From: Rhizopus arrhizus
Taxonomy: Eukaryota > Mucoromycota > Mucoromycetes > Mucorales > Rhizopodaceae
Reading direction: 5' to 3'
Length of the DNA stretch: 64,000 nucleotides
Assembly: GCA_024220505.1 (NCBI GenBank)
Contig: JAKZZE010000015.1
Span: forward strand, 434,001-498,000
Shown: positions 1-11,463 of the stretch, piece by piece
Position numbering within the stretch: position 1 is the stretch's first letter
Layout of the letters: the number at the start of each line of letters is the position of its first letter
Translations under genes and position numbers: made by a program
Notes under the pieces: generated by a model
The model's input: only the letters and a program-made list of their open reading frames with translations
Database searches by the model: none
What the model was told of the DNA's origin: nothing

Positions 1-734
1 GATGATCAATTAATAAATTTTCAGGCTTTAAATCACGATAAATAATGTCCTTTGAATGAAGATATTCAATGGCCAACACAATTTCTGAAGCATAGAATCT
101 TGTCATGTCATTCGTAAATCTTCCTGCTCTTCTTAGATGAGTGAATAATTCCCCACCGACGACATATTCAAGCAACATGTACAGATTAGAATCATCTTGA
201 AAAGTACAAAAGCTACAGATAGAAAGAGGATAAGTAAGAGTCTAGATGATACATGTGCTTACAGATCGACTACGAATGGAAATTTTATGGAAGCTAATAT
301 TTCTTTTTCCGATAATAAATGTTCTACTTGTTTTAATCTAACTACTTCTGACTTCTTTAATACTTTCATTGCATAATATTTGTTGGATGGTTTGAATTTG
401 GTTAAAAAGACTCTTCCAAATGTACCAGTACCTATTTTATCGTTATTATCTTTTCTATCAAAGTTACATCATCCAACTCACCCAGTGTATCTTGTAATTC
501 AAAATCCCTTAGACCAAAACTTGGCTTTTCAACATAAACAGGTGGTCTGTGATGATAATATTGTAACCGAGCTTGCTGCTGCTGTTGAAAGGGTGAAGGT
601 AAATTAGCTAATGGATGATTAGGCGGAAAGGTATTGGTGACATCCAATGATCGTTTCATCTGTTGGGGTCGACCAAGATAAACGGGTGGTTTATTATTAA
701 ATGTTGTTATTTCTTCTTTATATGCTTTTTCCAT
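1..734 (-). CDS. cAMP-dependent protein kinase catalytic subunit, 5' part (runs off window)
   Basis: Three exons read on the minus strand: 734-482, 431-263 and 212-1, with canonical GT-AG introns that keep frame. An N-terminal region of about 75 residues rich in Pro and Gln precedes an AGC-type kinase domain. Visible kinase marks are the glycine loop GTGTFGRV, the lysine in YAMKVLKK, the hinge [10 protein letters not shown] and the start of the catalytic loop YRDLKPEN just before the window edge. The order and wording of these motifs fit PKA catalytic subunits (yeast TPK class), which phosphorylate Ser/Thr targets when cAMP releases the regulatory subunit. The C-terminal half lies outside the window, so an AGC relative such as a Sch9-type kinase is not fully excluded. 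It is divergent from SNU114, with a 503-bp shared upstream region. Confidence 0.88.
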
Positions 735-1237
735 TTTATATAAAAAAGCCTTTTCTTTTTGTTTTGCTCCTTTTTTAAAAACGAAATAATAATAATAAAA
801 AAAAAATTAGAGGGGAGAGAAAAGAAAGAAAGGAGAGGGGGGAGGGGAAAAGAAATAAATAATAAAAAAGAAATAATAATCAACACGAGTTGAATTGTTC
901 ACATAATGTAGTACACAAAAAAGCATCATACCACCTCATCGTCATTCAATCACCTCCCTAGACTACATCTCCTCTCACTCTCTCTTTTTCCTTTTCTTTC
1001 TTTCTCTTTCATCTTGTTCATTCCATCCTTTTGTCTATCGGTTCTATTTCTTTACAGTTTTGATTTCTTATTCAATGTGTATTGACGGAGAGAGACCTTT
1101 CTATTTCATGAATTCTTTCTCAGCTTGAGAAATAAAGTCACAAATGACGTGGGCTCAAAAGAAAAAATTAATCCTTTTCTTCAAACTTTTGCTTTTTTTT
1201 TTTTTATTGAAGCCCATTAAATACAATTTGAAAAAAG
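735..1237. promoter_or_regulatory. Divergent intergenic region between PKA subunit and SNU114
   Basis: No coding frame is convincing here. The stretch holds A-rich and GA-rich tracts near the kinase start and a long pyrimidine tract (about 955-1020) on the SNU114 side, as often found upstream of fungal genes. No specific factor site was identified. Confidence 0.4.
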
Positions 1238-4200
1238 ATGGATGACTCACTTTATGACGAATTTGGTAATTATCTCGGTCCAGATCTTGAAGACGAAGAC
1301 GAAGATTTAGAAATGCAAGAAGTGGAGGAATCTACTTTTGAGGAACCCGCTTTTGAGGAACCAGAAGAAGAAGAAAGTCGCGAGGAAGGATCTGCTTTGA
1401 TGCAAATAGACGGTAAGAGCGAGAACGTTTGACTTTTTTGCAGTGTGACTGATCAAGACGAACATAGACATTCCTCCTAATCAAATCGTTTTACACGAAG
1501 ATAAAAAATATTATCCTTCAGCTGAAGAAGTCTATGGACAAGAAGTAGAGACTTTAGTACAAGAAGAAGACACACAGCCTTTAAGTGAACCCATCATTGC
1601 TCCTATTCAAGTTCGAAAGTTTAACGTGTTTGAAACTGATTTGCCAGAGACAAATTACAAGAAAGAGTAATAAGAAGGATGATATAAAGTGGAGGATGTA
1701 TTCTGATTGACAGTTTATGTATAGATTCATGGTAGATTTAATGAATCATCCTGATTTGATTAGAAATATTGCTATCGTTGGACATCTTCACCACGGAAAG
1801 ACATCCTTTGTAGACATGTTGATATCTGAAACACACGATATACCTATTAATGTAGAACAACCAGAGAGATATACAGATACACACATATTAGAAAGAGAGC
1901 GTGGTGTGTCGATCAAGAGCATGCCAATGACAATCGTATTGCAAGATTTAAAAGAAAAATCTTATTTGGTCAACTTGTTGGACACGCCAGGTAATGAGAC
2001 AGGGATAGGTATGACATATTGTTCTGACATGATGTGTAGGTCATACGAATTTTATTGATGAAGTAGTTGCGGCTACTCGATTGGCTGATGGTGTTGCTAT
2101 TATAGTTGATATAGTAGAAGGTGTCATGATCAATACAGAACAAGTCATTAAACATTGTGTACGTGAAGGCTTGGCCATGACACTGGTCATTAATAAAATG
2201 GACCGTTTGATTTTGGAATTGAAGCTACCTCCTGCTGATGCTTACTTTAAATTACGCCATGCGATTGAGGAAGTCAATACGATCATTCGGTAAACAGTGA
2301 ATAGGACTGTGATCATTGTGATTAATCTTGCTTTAGATCAACACCAGGCGGTGAGAACATTCGTTTATCACCTGAATTAGGCAATGTGTGTTTTGCTTCC
2401 AGTCAGATCGGATGGACTTTTTCACTCAAATCGTTTGCTAAACTTTATGCTGATTCATACGAAACCGAATTTGATGCAGACGCGTTTGCCAAACGACTTT
2501 GGGGAGATGTGTTTATCAATCCTGAGCAGGGCACGTTCCATCGAAAATCGAGCCACAGTCAAAATAAGCGTACGTTTGTTCACTTTATTCTTGAACCACT
2601 CTACAAGCTGTATGCACAAGTGATTGGTGAAGATCAGGAAGATTTAAAAAAGACGCTGAGATCACTGGGAATCTATTTGAAGCACAAGGATTATCAGATG
2701 GATGTCAAGCCACTCCTTCGCCTTGTGCTCAGCCAATTCTTTGGATCCAATAGTGCCTTTGTGGACATGATCGCTCGACATGTCCCTTCGCCTGCGGAAA
2801 ATGCGAAAGAGAAAGTGGAGCGAATCTATAGTGGACCGATGGAGAGTGAAGTAGTTGATTCGATGAAGCGATGTGATGCGGATGGTCCCTTGATGATTCA
2901 TGTGACAAAATTATTCAACAATGAAGAAAGCACTGGTTTCCAAGCCTTTGGACGTGTGTTTAGTGGCAGTGTCAAGCGAGGACAGATTGTGCGTGTGTTG
3001 GGTGAGAGCTATACGGTGGATGATGAAGAAGACATGGCGATGGAAAAGGTAGAACATACCTGGATTTATGAATCAAGGTACCGTGTTGAGGTCGAAGGTG
3101 TCCCTGCCGGTGGATGGGTCTTGTTGGGTGGTGTGGATAACTCGATTATGAAAACAGCGACTGTTGTGGATCAAAAAACAAAGGAGGATGCTTATATTTT
3201 CAAGCCTCTTCGATTCCCTACGGCTGCTACACTTAAGGTAGCGATCGAACCCGTCAATCCGTCTGAACTACCAAAGATGTTGGATGGTCTTCGAAAGATT
3301 AACAAGAGTTATCCGATTGTGACAACCAGAGTAGAAGAATCAGGAGAACATATCGTGCTGGGTACAGGTGAACTCTATTTAGATTGTGTACTGCATGATC
3401 TTCGTCGTATGTATGCAGAGATCGAGTTAAAAGTGTCCGATCCTGTGGTACGATTTTGTGAAACAGTAGTGGAAACATCTGCATTAAAATGTTTTGCAGA
3501 GACACCGAATAAAAAGTAAGAAGAGAGAGAGAGAGAGAGAGATGGGTTGATGACTGACTGTGATGATAGAAACAAATTGACCTTTATTGCTGAACCACTT
3601 GAAAAAGAATTAGCAGAAGAAATTGAGCAAGGTGAGATTAATATTCGATGGCCACAGAGTAAGCTGGGTAAACATTTGGAGACAAAGCATGGATATGATG
3701 TTCTTGCGTCTAGATCAGTGTGGGCTTTTGGACCTGACGATATGGGACCTAATATCTTGATGGATGACACGTTATCTTCTGAAGTAGATAAAAAGTTGCT
3801 TTATTCAGTAAAGGATTCTGTACGTCAAGGATTCCAGTGGGGTACAAGAGAAGGACCTTTGTGTGATGAACGTAAGAGAGAAAATAGAAAGAGAAAAAGA
3901 GAAACTGATGAGTCTGATAGCGATCCGTAATGTGAAATTCAAGATATTGGATGCCGTCTTGGCCAATGAACCAATCTATCGAGGTGGAGGACAGATTATT
4001 CCTACAGCACGTCGTGTGTGTTATTCATCATTTTTGACGGTAAGTATGAATTGATTGAGAACGATGACTGACATGATGATGATAGGCTACACCTCGATTG
4101 ATGGAGCCTGTATATTATGTTGAAATTCAAGCACCGGCAGATTGTGTATCTGCAGTCTATGCAGTATTACAACGAAGAAGAGGTCACGTCACTCAAGATA

Positions 4201-4535
4201 TTCCTAAACCAGGATCACCTTTATATACAGTCAAGGCCTATATTCCAGTGATTGATTCATGTGGATTTGAGACTGATTTGAGAACACACACAGAAGGACA
4301 AGCGTTTTGTCAACAGATCTTTGATCACTGGCAGATTGTACCTGGCGATCCACTCGATACAAATATTGTCCTTAAACCTTTAGAGCCTAGTCCTGCATCC
4401 CATTTGGCTAGGGATTTCATGGTGAAGACAAGAAGAAGAAAGGGTCTTTCAGAAGATGTGAGCATAAACAAATACTTTGATGATCCGATGTTATTAGCCT
4501 TGGCCAATACGGATGTGCTGGGTGGTACTCTTTAA
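1238..4535 (+). CDS. SNU114: U5 snRNP GTPase Snu114/EFTUD2
   Basis: EF-2-like GTPase of the U5 snRNP that controls Brr2/Prp8-dependent spliceosome activation and disassembly in the nucleus. Eight exons: 1238-1412, 1468-1666, 1725-1990, 2040-2289, 2337-3515, 3570-3871, 3921-4039, 4086-4535, giving 979 residues, close to the usual size of about 970-1000. Visible features are an acidic N-terminus starting [15 protein letters not shown] as in EFTUD2, the P-loop [10 protein letters not shown], the switch II motif LLDTPGH and the NKMD guanine-specificity motif. The C-terminus carries EF-2 domain IV/V wording such as [10 protein letters not shown] and RRRGHVTQD, and ends near [13 protein letters not shown]. 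The intron at 3516-3569 contains a GA dinucleotide run. The exon 3 acceptor is the TAG at 1722-1724; an earlier AG at 1712-1713 would break frame. Confidence 0.95.
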
Positions 4536-4681
4536 TGCAGTATATAAATAAAAAATCAGATGTGATTGTGTGTGTGTGTGTGTATTATTTTATTTGACAT
4601 AGGAGATCATAGAAAAAAAAAAAAAAAAAGGAAAGGAAAGGATTAAAAAAAAAAAAAGAGGAGGGCATAAAAGGGTTTGGA

Positions 4682-5347
4682 TTATAAAGAATACATCTTT
4701 TCCAATGCTTGATTTTGAAGCACATTATCTTTAAATCTAGAAATAAATCAGAACAAGAACAAGATAACAAAGCCTTACTTTCTCAATCGTTCATTTTCTG
4801 CTAAAAGACGTTCTAATTCTGCAAGAATTGTTGTCTGAGTATTCTTTAAATGCTGTATGTGTTGAACGGCTTTGAAAAGAGAGTGAATGAAAGGATAGAA
4901 AAAGGGGGGGGATGAGACCTACTTCTGTGTAAAAGAGCCACTTTGGACATTTTCTTGTTGAGACAAGTCGGTAATTCATTTCTTAATTCATCAAAACCAT
5001 CTTTTATTTGAGCTCTCCTTTTCTGTTCCGATTGAATATGAATCTGTCTTTTTAGTTCGGAATTGATCTTCTTTTTTGGTTGTTTCTTTATCGAACGCGT
5101 TGAAGATGTTTCGTAAAGAAGAGAAGGTGAAGATTGACAGGAAGAAGAAGAATGATCCAATGATAAAGAAGGTTGCTGAGACAACATGATTTCATAATCT
5201 ACTGAAAAAAAGTCAACCTCTTTTTATTTAAACCATGGCTGTACCTTGTTCTGGATGATATGTATTTTCAAATAATAAAGAATGATGTGTACTATTGGAT
5301 TGATAATTAAAATAAAATGGATTTGAAGGATGATTGTCTTCTGTCAT
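4682..5347 (-). CDS. bHLH(-zip) transcription factor
   Basis: Exons 5347-5245, 5198-4923, 4869-4779 and 4736-4682 give 174 residues. If the last intron (4778-4737) is not spliced, translation stops at 4775 after 157 residues. The basic helix-loop-helix lies in the second half: HIQSEQKRRAQIKDGF has the H-x3-E-x3-R spacing of class-B factors that bind CACGTG, followed by helix 2 (KMSKVALLHRTVQHIQHL) and a heptad-like Leu region that the fourth exon lengthens, suggesting a short zipper. The N-terminus is Ser/His-rich and uninformative. It resembles Max/Mlx or Cbf1/INO-type factors, but no specific orthologue is claimed. A palindromic E-box lies in its own upstream region. Confidence 0.82.
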
Positions 5348-5624
5348 TTTTATTAAAGAAAAAAAATAAAAAGGAAAGTAAAACCAATAATAATAAAAAA
5401 GAAGGAGAAGGAAAAAAAAAAAAAAAATCAAATCAAATAAAAATAAATGATGCAAAAAAAAAGGAGAGGGGGGGGGACATGTAGTTTTTTTTTTTTTTTT
5501 CTTTTTTTTTTTATTATTATTTTTCTTTTTTGGTTTCTTATTCACTGACAGATTCTATACAGTAGACCTTGTTATAAAGAAGATGGTTTTGAATTTTGAT
5601 CTGTCACTTGGATCCACATGAATC

Positions 5625-5632
5625 TCACGTGA
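5625..5632. promoter_or_regulatory. Palindromic E-box TCACGTGA
   Basis: TCACGTGA is 278 bp upstream of the bHLH start and 73 bp upstream of the ADA3 start, inside their shared divergent promoter. The bHLH protein carries the H/E/R residues known to read CACGTG, so self-regulation or regulation of ADA3 is plausible. This is inference from motif and position only. Confidence 0.45.
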
Positions 5633-5704
5633 CTCTCATTTTATCAATTCAGTTTTTTTATGCTTCACACCTTCTTTCTTTCTTTTTTTTATTATTTTTA
5701 TTTA

Positions 5705-7325
5705 ATGAGCACGCGTCAATATAGTTTACCACAACCACTTTCAACAAAGACAACGACAATCATCAGACTAGGACATCAACAACCACTCGTTATTCCTGAA
5801 GCTCATGAATTACAATCTATTAAAGCTGATCTTGAAGTATTATTACCACTTTCAGAGAACAGACTTCAAGATCTCAAAAGAGACTTGAATAATTTGAATA
5901 TAAAAAATAAAAATGAAGAAGGTATGAAACAAAAGAGTTTAAAATCTACTGACATACAATAGACAACAAGACGCGAATAAAGCAAGAATCGGGTAATTAT
6001 TATTGATGGCTATTATTGTCATAACCCTTATTCTTTAGATCCTTTCTTTTCTGATACAATCTATTCACCAAAAAATGAATTCAACAGGGAAAGGTAAAAT
6101 AAAAAGAGAAAAAGAATAGAGTTGAAGGACATGTCTGAGATGATGATAGTTTAGAAACAAGGAAAAGAGAAGACACAGAGAGTGCTGATGAAGGTTTGAT
6201 TGATTTCAGAGTGACACAATGATTAATATGCATCCATAGCCGTACGACATCACAGTCAATCACCACACGTCAGATTAAAACATCGTCTATACGAAAGCAT
6301 GTCACCACCCAATCCAATCAAAAAAGCGAGCTGGATCTCGCGGGCAAATCAAGAAGAACCGGATTTTATTCGAGTCAAAGCAAAAGATCAGATACCTGTC
6401 ACTACCTTTTGGACAGCAGTGGAACCTTATCTGAGACCACTGACAGAACAAGATCGGCAGTTTTTATTGGAAAGATCAGATGAGACAAGACCTTATCTGA
6501 TACCTCCCTTGGGTGAGCATTATCTTGATCAGTGGTCTCGAGAGGATCAATTCGTACAGTCCACCCGACAGAGTTCACTGGATGTACAAAGGGTGAGATA
6601 TGTCAAGGAACCGATCACGGAAGATCAATTGACTCAAGATGATTTGAGTGCTGGATTGTTGACTGAACGGTTACTTTCTAGTCTGGTGGCTGAAGATAAT
6701 TTGGATAAAGTGAAAAATGAGATGATGAAAGAAGAGGAAGAGGAAGAAGAAGAAGAAGAAGAAGAAGAAAGGTTGAATGTGTTGGATATTGTGAGCTTTG
6801 AGGAAAGGTTAAAAAGAGAATTGAGATACGCAGGCTTATTTACGGATGATGATGTATGTGTCTTTCTGTTATGGTTTGTTTCTTATGCTTAAAACATAGA
6901 TTGATTGGAATGCAAAAGAAGATGATGAGATTTGTGCAGAACTAAGATCGATTGGACGTGAATATAAAGAACAAGTAGAGATGAATGAATATCGAAAAAA
7001 GAAATTGCTAGAAGTAGTAGACTGTCAACTTCAATTTGAACAATACACACAAGTACTGGATACGTTGGACAGTCAAGTAGAACAAGGATATATTAAAAGA
7101 TTTGTAAATAACTCATCCCTCTTTCACTATTTATCCTAACATCATTCATAGCGTAATCAAAAAGCAAAGAAAAGAAAGACAGCCTCTGGACAGAAATCGA
7201 CTTTATCAGAAAATGTTATTTATTCAATGGAAAAAAGAAAATTATGGATTGATGCTCTTGGAAAACTATTTGAAGATAAAAATCGTGTGATGCCTTCTCA
7301 ATCGATTTATTCTCAAACAGACTGA
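5705..7325 (+). CDS. ADA3: SAGA/ADA transcriptional adaptor subunit Ada3 (Ngg1)
   Basis: Component of the histone acetyltransferase module (Gcn5-Ada2-Ada3) of SAGA. Seven exons: 5705-5921, 5963-5992, 6039-6093, 6150-6193, 6240-6853, 6900-7103, 7152-7325, giving 445 residues. The family wording is in the C-terminal half: LRPLTEQD, YLIPPLGEHY, LTERLLSSL, an acidic Glu run (around residues 263-278), RLKRELRYAGL and DDEICAELRSI, ending in a basic region. The N-terminus has the coiled segment typical of Ada3 (LLPLSENRLQDLKRDL). Exons 2-4 are very small (30, 55 and 44 nt) but all junctions are canonical and in frame. I chose the ATG at 5705 because the upstream in-frame ATG (5660) would only add a Phe/Leu-rich stretch from a T-rich leader. 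Confidence 0.88.
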
Positions 7326-8116
7326 TCTCTTGTCCTTTCTGTTGGTGATACAAAAGAATAAAGAATTGTAACACCATTCAATCTCAAAGAGTGGGATTTG
7401 ATTTTGTTTAGATTGTTATATCCAGTCTTCAACTTACTTTATGAAATGTGAAGATAAATCATTTAAGGAATCATTCTCGTGTTGTGCAACACAAAACCCT
7501 TTCTTTTTTTTTGCATCTTCAAAACATCATGATACGCGTTCAGAATTCATCCTAATGGTTTAAGCAACTATCCCTTATTCTGTTCATTGTCCGTTTCTCT
7601 TGTTTTCTTATTCACTACATTAATTAAACCAGACTCAATGCTTTATCGTCATTCTATACACATTCAAAAAAAGAACAAGACTGTATTTTATCTGCTGATG
7701 AATTGCTTCAACTATCAGGTTTTATTGTCCACAAGATGATAATGTTATCTTTACAACAATCTGAAACTCCTACAAAGTAAAATAAATGCTATTTTTGATA
7801 CACAATAAGAAGAATCGTATATCAACACCCGATTTTCAGTGTTACTTTTTTTTTTTTTTTTTTTTTTTCCTCTACATTGAATGATAATAAAAAAGGATTC
7901 AATAAAGAAAATAAAACGACCCTTTTTTTTTAAAAAAAAAACAATGCATTCTTTACTGTTCATAATCCATCATCTCTTCTTTTTCTTTCTTTCCTTCTTC
8001 TTTCATATTCCGATGAAACACGACAAGAACATACACACTCACCGGAGATTGTTCTATGCTATATAAAAAAAAAATAAAGTTTGGATTTTTTTTTTTTTTT
8101 CTTTTTCTTTACTTTA
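7326..8116. other. Intergenic region with possible unassigned coding remnants
   Basis: No confident gene. Two stretches read open with protein-like wording on the plus strand: about 7381-7446 (ends LLYPVFNLLYEM) and about 7640-7781 (contains ILSADELLQLSGF). Their frames do not join by a convincing intron, so they may be 3' UTR or an unrecognised small gene. T runs lie at 7846-7868 and 8086-8100. Confidence 0.35.
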
Positions 8117-11100
8117 ATGGATAAAAGAAAGAGTAGTTCGATCACTACAAGTTCACCTCGAGACATTCCAGTGAGAGTGATTGATGATGAAATTATACCT
8201 TCTCGATCTTATTATTCTTCACATCTTCATGTGGAACCAGGCAAGTTGTCATTCTTATCATCATTTTAAACTCATGTTCAATAGCAAGTGAAGCAAGATA
8301 TTCAGCATCGATCGAGTCCATCCGAGCTCACTCACTTGCCTTGGGAGATCAATACCTCAACAGCACGCCTTCTTCACCTACAAGTGAAAACAATCACTTT
8401 ATGAAAAATCCGATATCACCCGCCTTACCCTCCGGAGAATCCATGTTGAGTTCTTTATTTAAACAAAATGAGCAAGAAAGAGAACCATTGATCAGACGTC
8501 AGCTCTCGAGGGACTATGCAGCGACCGCTGCACAGGAAGTGAGAGTGGCGGATGAAGAAAGAGGTCAAGTCCAGCCAGAGGAAGAGGGCCCCCATTCAAA
8601 GAGGCAGAAACAACCCAAGGATTGGTCACACTGTGTGACACAACCGATTCAGTATGTGCCCGCTGTCATCCTTGGCCTCTTGCTCAACTTGCTGGACGCA
8701 ATCTCTTATGGCATGATCACCTTCCCACTGAACAATCCAATCTTTGCTGCGTTTGGTCCGGATGGGATAGCCATGTTTTTTGTGAGGTAAATGATGATGA
8801 ATGAATGACAAAGATGGTATTGATATGTGATCTATCAGTTGTATTATCTCTCAACTTGTTTATTCGTTTGGAGGAAGTGCGTTTGATGGTGGAAATGGAA
8901 GGTAAGGAAAGATGGATTGATGTAAAGATTAAAATTAACCTATTTAAAGTATGATGATTGAAGGTAAGGAAAGATTGGAAAAATACTTTGAAAATTAACT
9001 TGTTTATCATCAGTCGTTCCCTTTTTACACATCATGTAAGTACTTTCTTTTTCTTCTCACTTCTCCTTTTGACACCCATCATTTCAGGGTGGAGAAGATC
9101 ATCAGTGTTACCGGTTCAGAGGATTCGAATGCGGTCATTGCTTCTACCATGGTTGCCTTTGCACTCAGCAGTATCATGACCGGTCTCGCCTTCTTCTTAT
9201 TGGGTGCACTCAAACTAGGCTCCCTCATCGGATTCTTTCCTCGACATATCTTGGTGGGTACTATCGGTGGTGTAGGTTGGTTCTTGATCGCAACAGGTAT
9301 CGAAGTCTCTGGTAGACTCGATCATGATTTGGAATACACCCTTCCCATGTTCAAGACCCTCTTTTTGGACTCACACACCTTTGCACTCTGGTTCTCTGCT
9401 TTTGCAGTAGCCATCTTGCTCCGAGTCATTCAGGCTCGTATCACCTCTCCCTTGGTCGTACCTACCTTCTTCATGGTCTTGCCTCTCGTCTTTTATCTCG
9501 TCACACTCATCTTTGGTCTGGACGTCAACATGCTCCGAAATCAAGGTTGGATCTTTCCCTTGGTTGAAAGCGATACACCATTCTGGCATTTTTATACTCT
9601 TTATGATTTTAAAGCGGTCAATTGGAGAGCGATCGCCGAGACGTTACCAGCCATGTTGGCCTTGACTTTCTTTGGTAAGCTTTATTTTGAGTTTTCTCGT
9701 ATTGACCCTGTTGATCTTAGGTGTGCTTCATGTACCTATCAATGTACCCGCATTGGGTGTCTCGACCAATAAAGATGATGTGGATGTCAATCGAGAATTG
9801 GTAGCACACGGTGTATCCAATGCTGTCTCGGGTCTATTTGGTTCAGTTCAAAGTAGGGGATTTTGATCTCGAGAGAAAGAGAAAGAGACTGATGGTTTAT
9901 ATCATAGATTACTTGGTCTACACAAACTCGCTGCTATTCATTCGTTCCGGTGGAGACAGCAGAGTGGCTGGTGTCATGCTGGCTGGTGCAACCGCAGCCC
10001 TTTGGATGATTGGTCCCTGGATTGTGGGTTACATCCCGATCATGGTCGTCGGCAGTCTCATCTTCCACCTCGGTCTCGACCTGTTGAAGGAAGCCTTGGT
10101 CGATACCTGGGGTGCGGTTCACTATCTTGAATACATCACGATCTGCGTGATCATTGCCTGCATGGCCGTCTTGGGATTTGTCGAGGGTATCTTGGTAGGT
10201 ATCATGATGGCCTGTGTGTTCTTTGTGGTACAGAACGCACGCAGTACAGAAGCGATCCGCGTTGCCTGTACGGGCAACTACATGCGTTCGGCCGTCCGAC
10301 GACTCTATCGTCAAGAACGTTACCTGAATGAGGTCGGTGGTCAGATTCAGATTGTCAAGCTCCAGAATTACCTCTTCTTTGGCACGATCGGTCAAGTGGA
10401 GCGCGCGATTCGTGCCATGCTGGATGAGCATGCTTGGGATACGCATCCGATTCGTTTCTTGATCTTGGATCTGCAGTTGGTTCAAGGTGTGGACTTTAGT
10501 GCGGCCGAAGCCTTTGTTCGTATCCGTCGGCTGCTGCGTGCCCGTCAGGTGTACATGATTTTCTGCAGTGTGGCTCAGGATGCACAAAAGGCGTTGATCA
10601 AGGCTGGTGTGTGGGCTGATCAGCTGGATATGGAAGGTGATCTAAAGTGCTTTGAGCATTTTACAGACGCTATCGAATGGTGTGAGAACATATTATTAAC
10701 AGCCTATTTCAACAAGAGACCCAAACAAGGTGAAAAAAAAAAAAAATAGAAATGAGGTTTTATCTGGTTATTAACATCTCACATTAGCCTTATTAACATC
10801 ATCCGACAGCAACATCCCTGATATCAAACACGTCAATCATCATTTCCCGATCTTTGGGTCTTCACCACGTCATGAAATGTTGCACAACGCCATCCATCAT
10901 ATCCTTAAAGGTAACAAGATAAACCAGCCAACAGAGCAATAACCCTTTCTTTTAGAATCCAATGCCCCTTTTGTACATAGCAATACCACCCAACCTACCC
11001 TCATCTTGGTTCAAACCTTTGGAGAAATATTCCCTGATGTTTCCGTCGAATTCTTTCACAAGCTCAGTCGTTATTTTGAACGAGCCACGGTCGAAAAGGG

Positions 11101-11440
11101 AAGGATGATCTATCAAGAAGGAGACCCATGCGATTATCTGCTGGTATTAGAGCAAGGCTCACTTCGGAGCCTCATGGCTGTTCTCAATGAACCAGTGACG
11201 GTCGAGACGATCTTGCCGGGCACAGTGGTAGGTGAAATGGGCATGTTTGTCTCTAGCCCTGCACGTACAAGATCCTTGATGGCCGAAAATGATTCCATCT
11301 ATTGGAAGATGAGCAAGGAATCATTCAATCGTATGCTTCAAGAAGATCCACATACAGCAAATCAATTCATTTTGTTAACTCTTTACTTTTCTTCTGAAAG
11401 ATTAGATACCATGACACGATACGCATATATTTTACATTAA
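8117..11440 (+). CDS. VSB1: SulP/SLC26-family transporter with STAS and cyclic-nucleotide-binding domains (Vsb1-like)
   Basis: Ten exons: 8117-8240, 8285-8786, 8839-8901, 8950-8963, 9014-9035, 9088-9674, 9721-9852, 9908-10729, 10788-10910, 10956-11440; 957 residues. A cytosolic N-terminus of about 175 residues is followed by the SulP membrane core (ending near residue 600), a STAS domain (contains [20 protein letters not shown]) and a C-terminal cNMP-binding-like beta-roll ([18 protein letters not shown], then VVGEMGMFV). This order matches yeast YGR125W/Vsb1, a vacuolar membrane protein linked to storage of basic amino acids; substrate here is inferred only. The first intron uses a GC donor (GCAAGT), and exons 4 and 5 are only 14 and 22 nt; all phases agree. 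It could also be annotated simply as a sulfate-permease-family protein. Confidence 0.85.
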
Positions 11441-11463
11441 TTTTTTTTTTTTTTTTTGCTTTA

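Noticed and set aside
1660..1730. Apparent off-by-one splice junction in SNU114 (exon ending AAAGA/GTAATA and an AG just before TTTATG)
   Set aside because: Using the next AG (TATAG at 1720-1724) restores frame with canonical GT-AG sites and gives the expected conserved sequence. No non-canonical intron is needed.
5228..5545. Lys/Phe-rich 105-codon frame upstream of the bHLH gene
   Set aside because: Produced by A/T homopolymer runs in the leader; the bHLH start is the internal ATG at 5347.
9934..10587. 217-codon open frame antisense to the SulP transporter
   Set aside because: It is a shadow of the conserved exon on the other strand, with His/Asp/Thr-biased composition and no family content.
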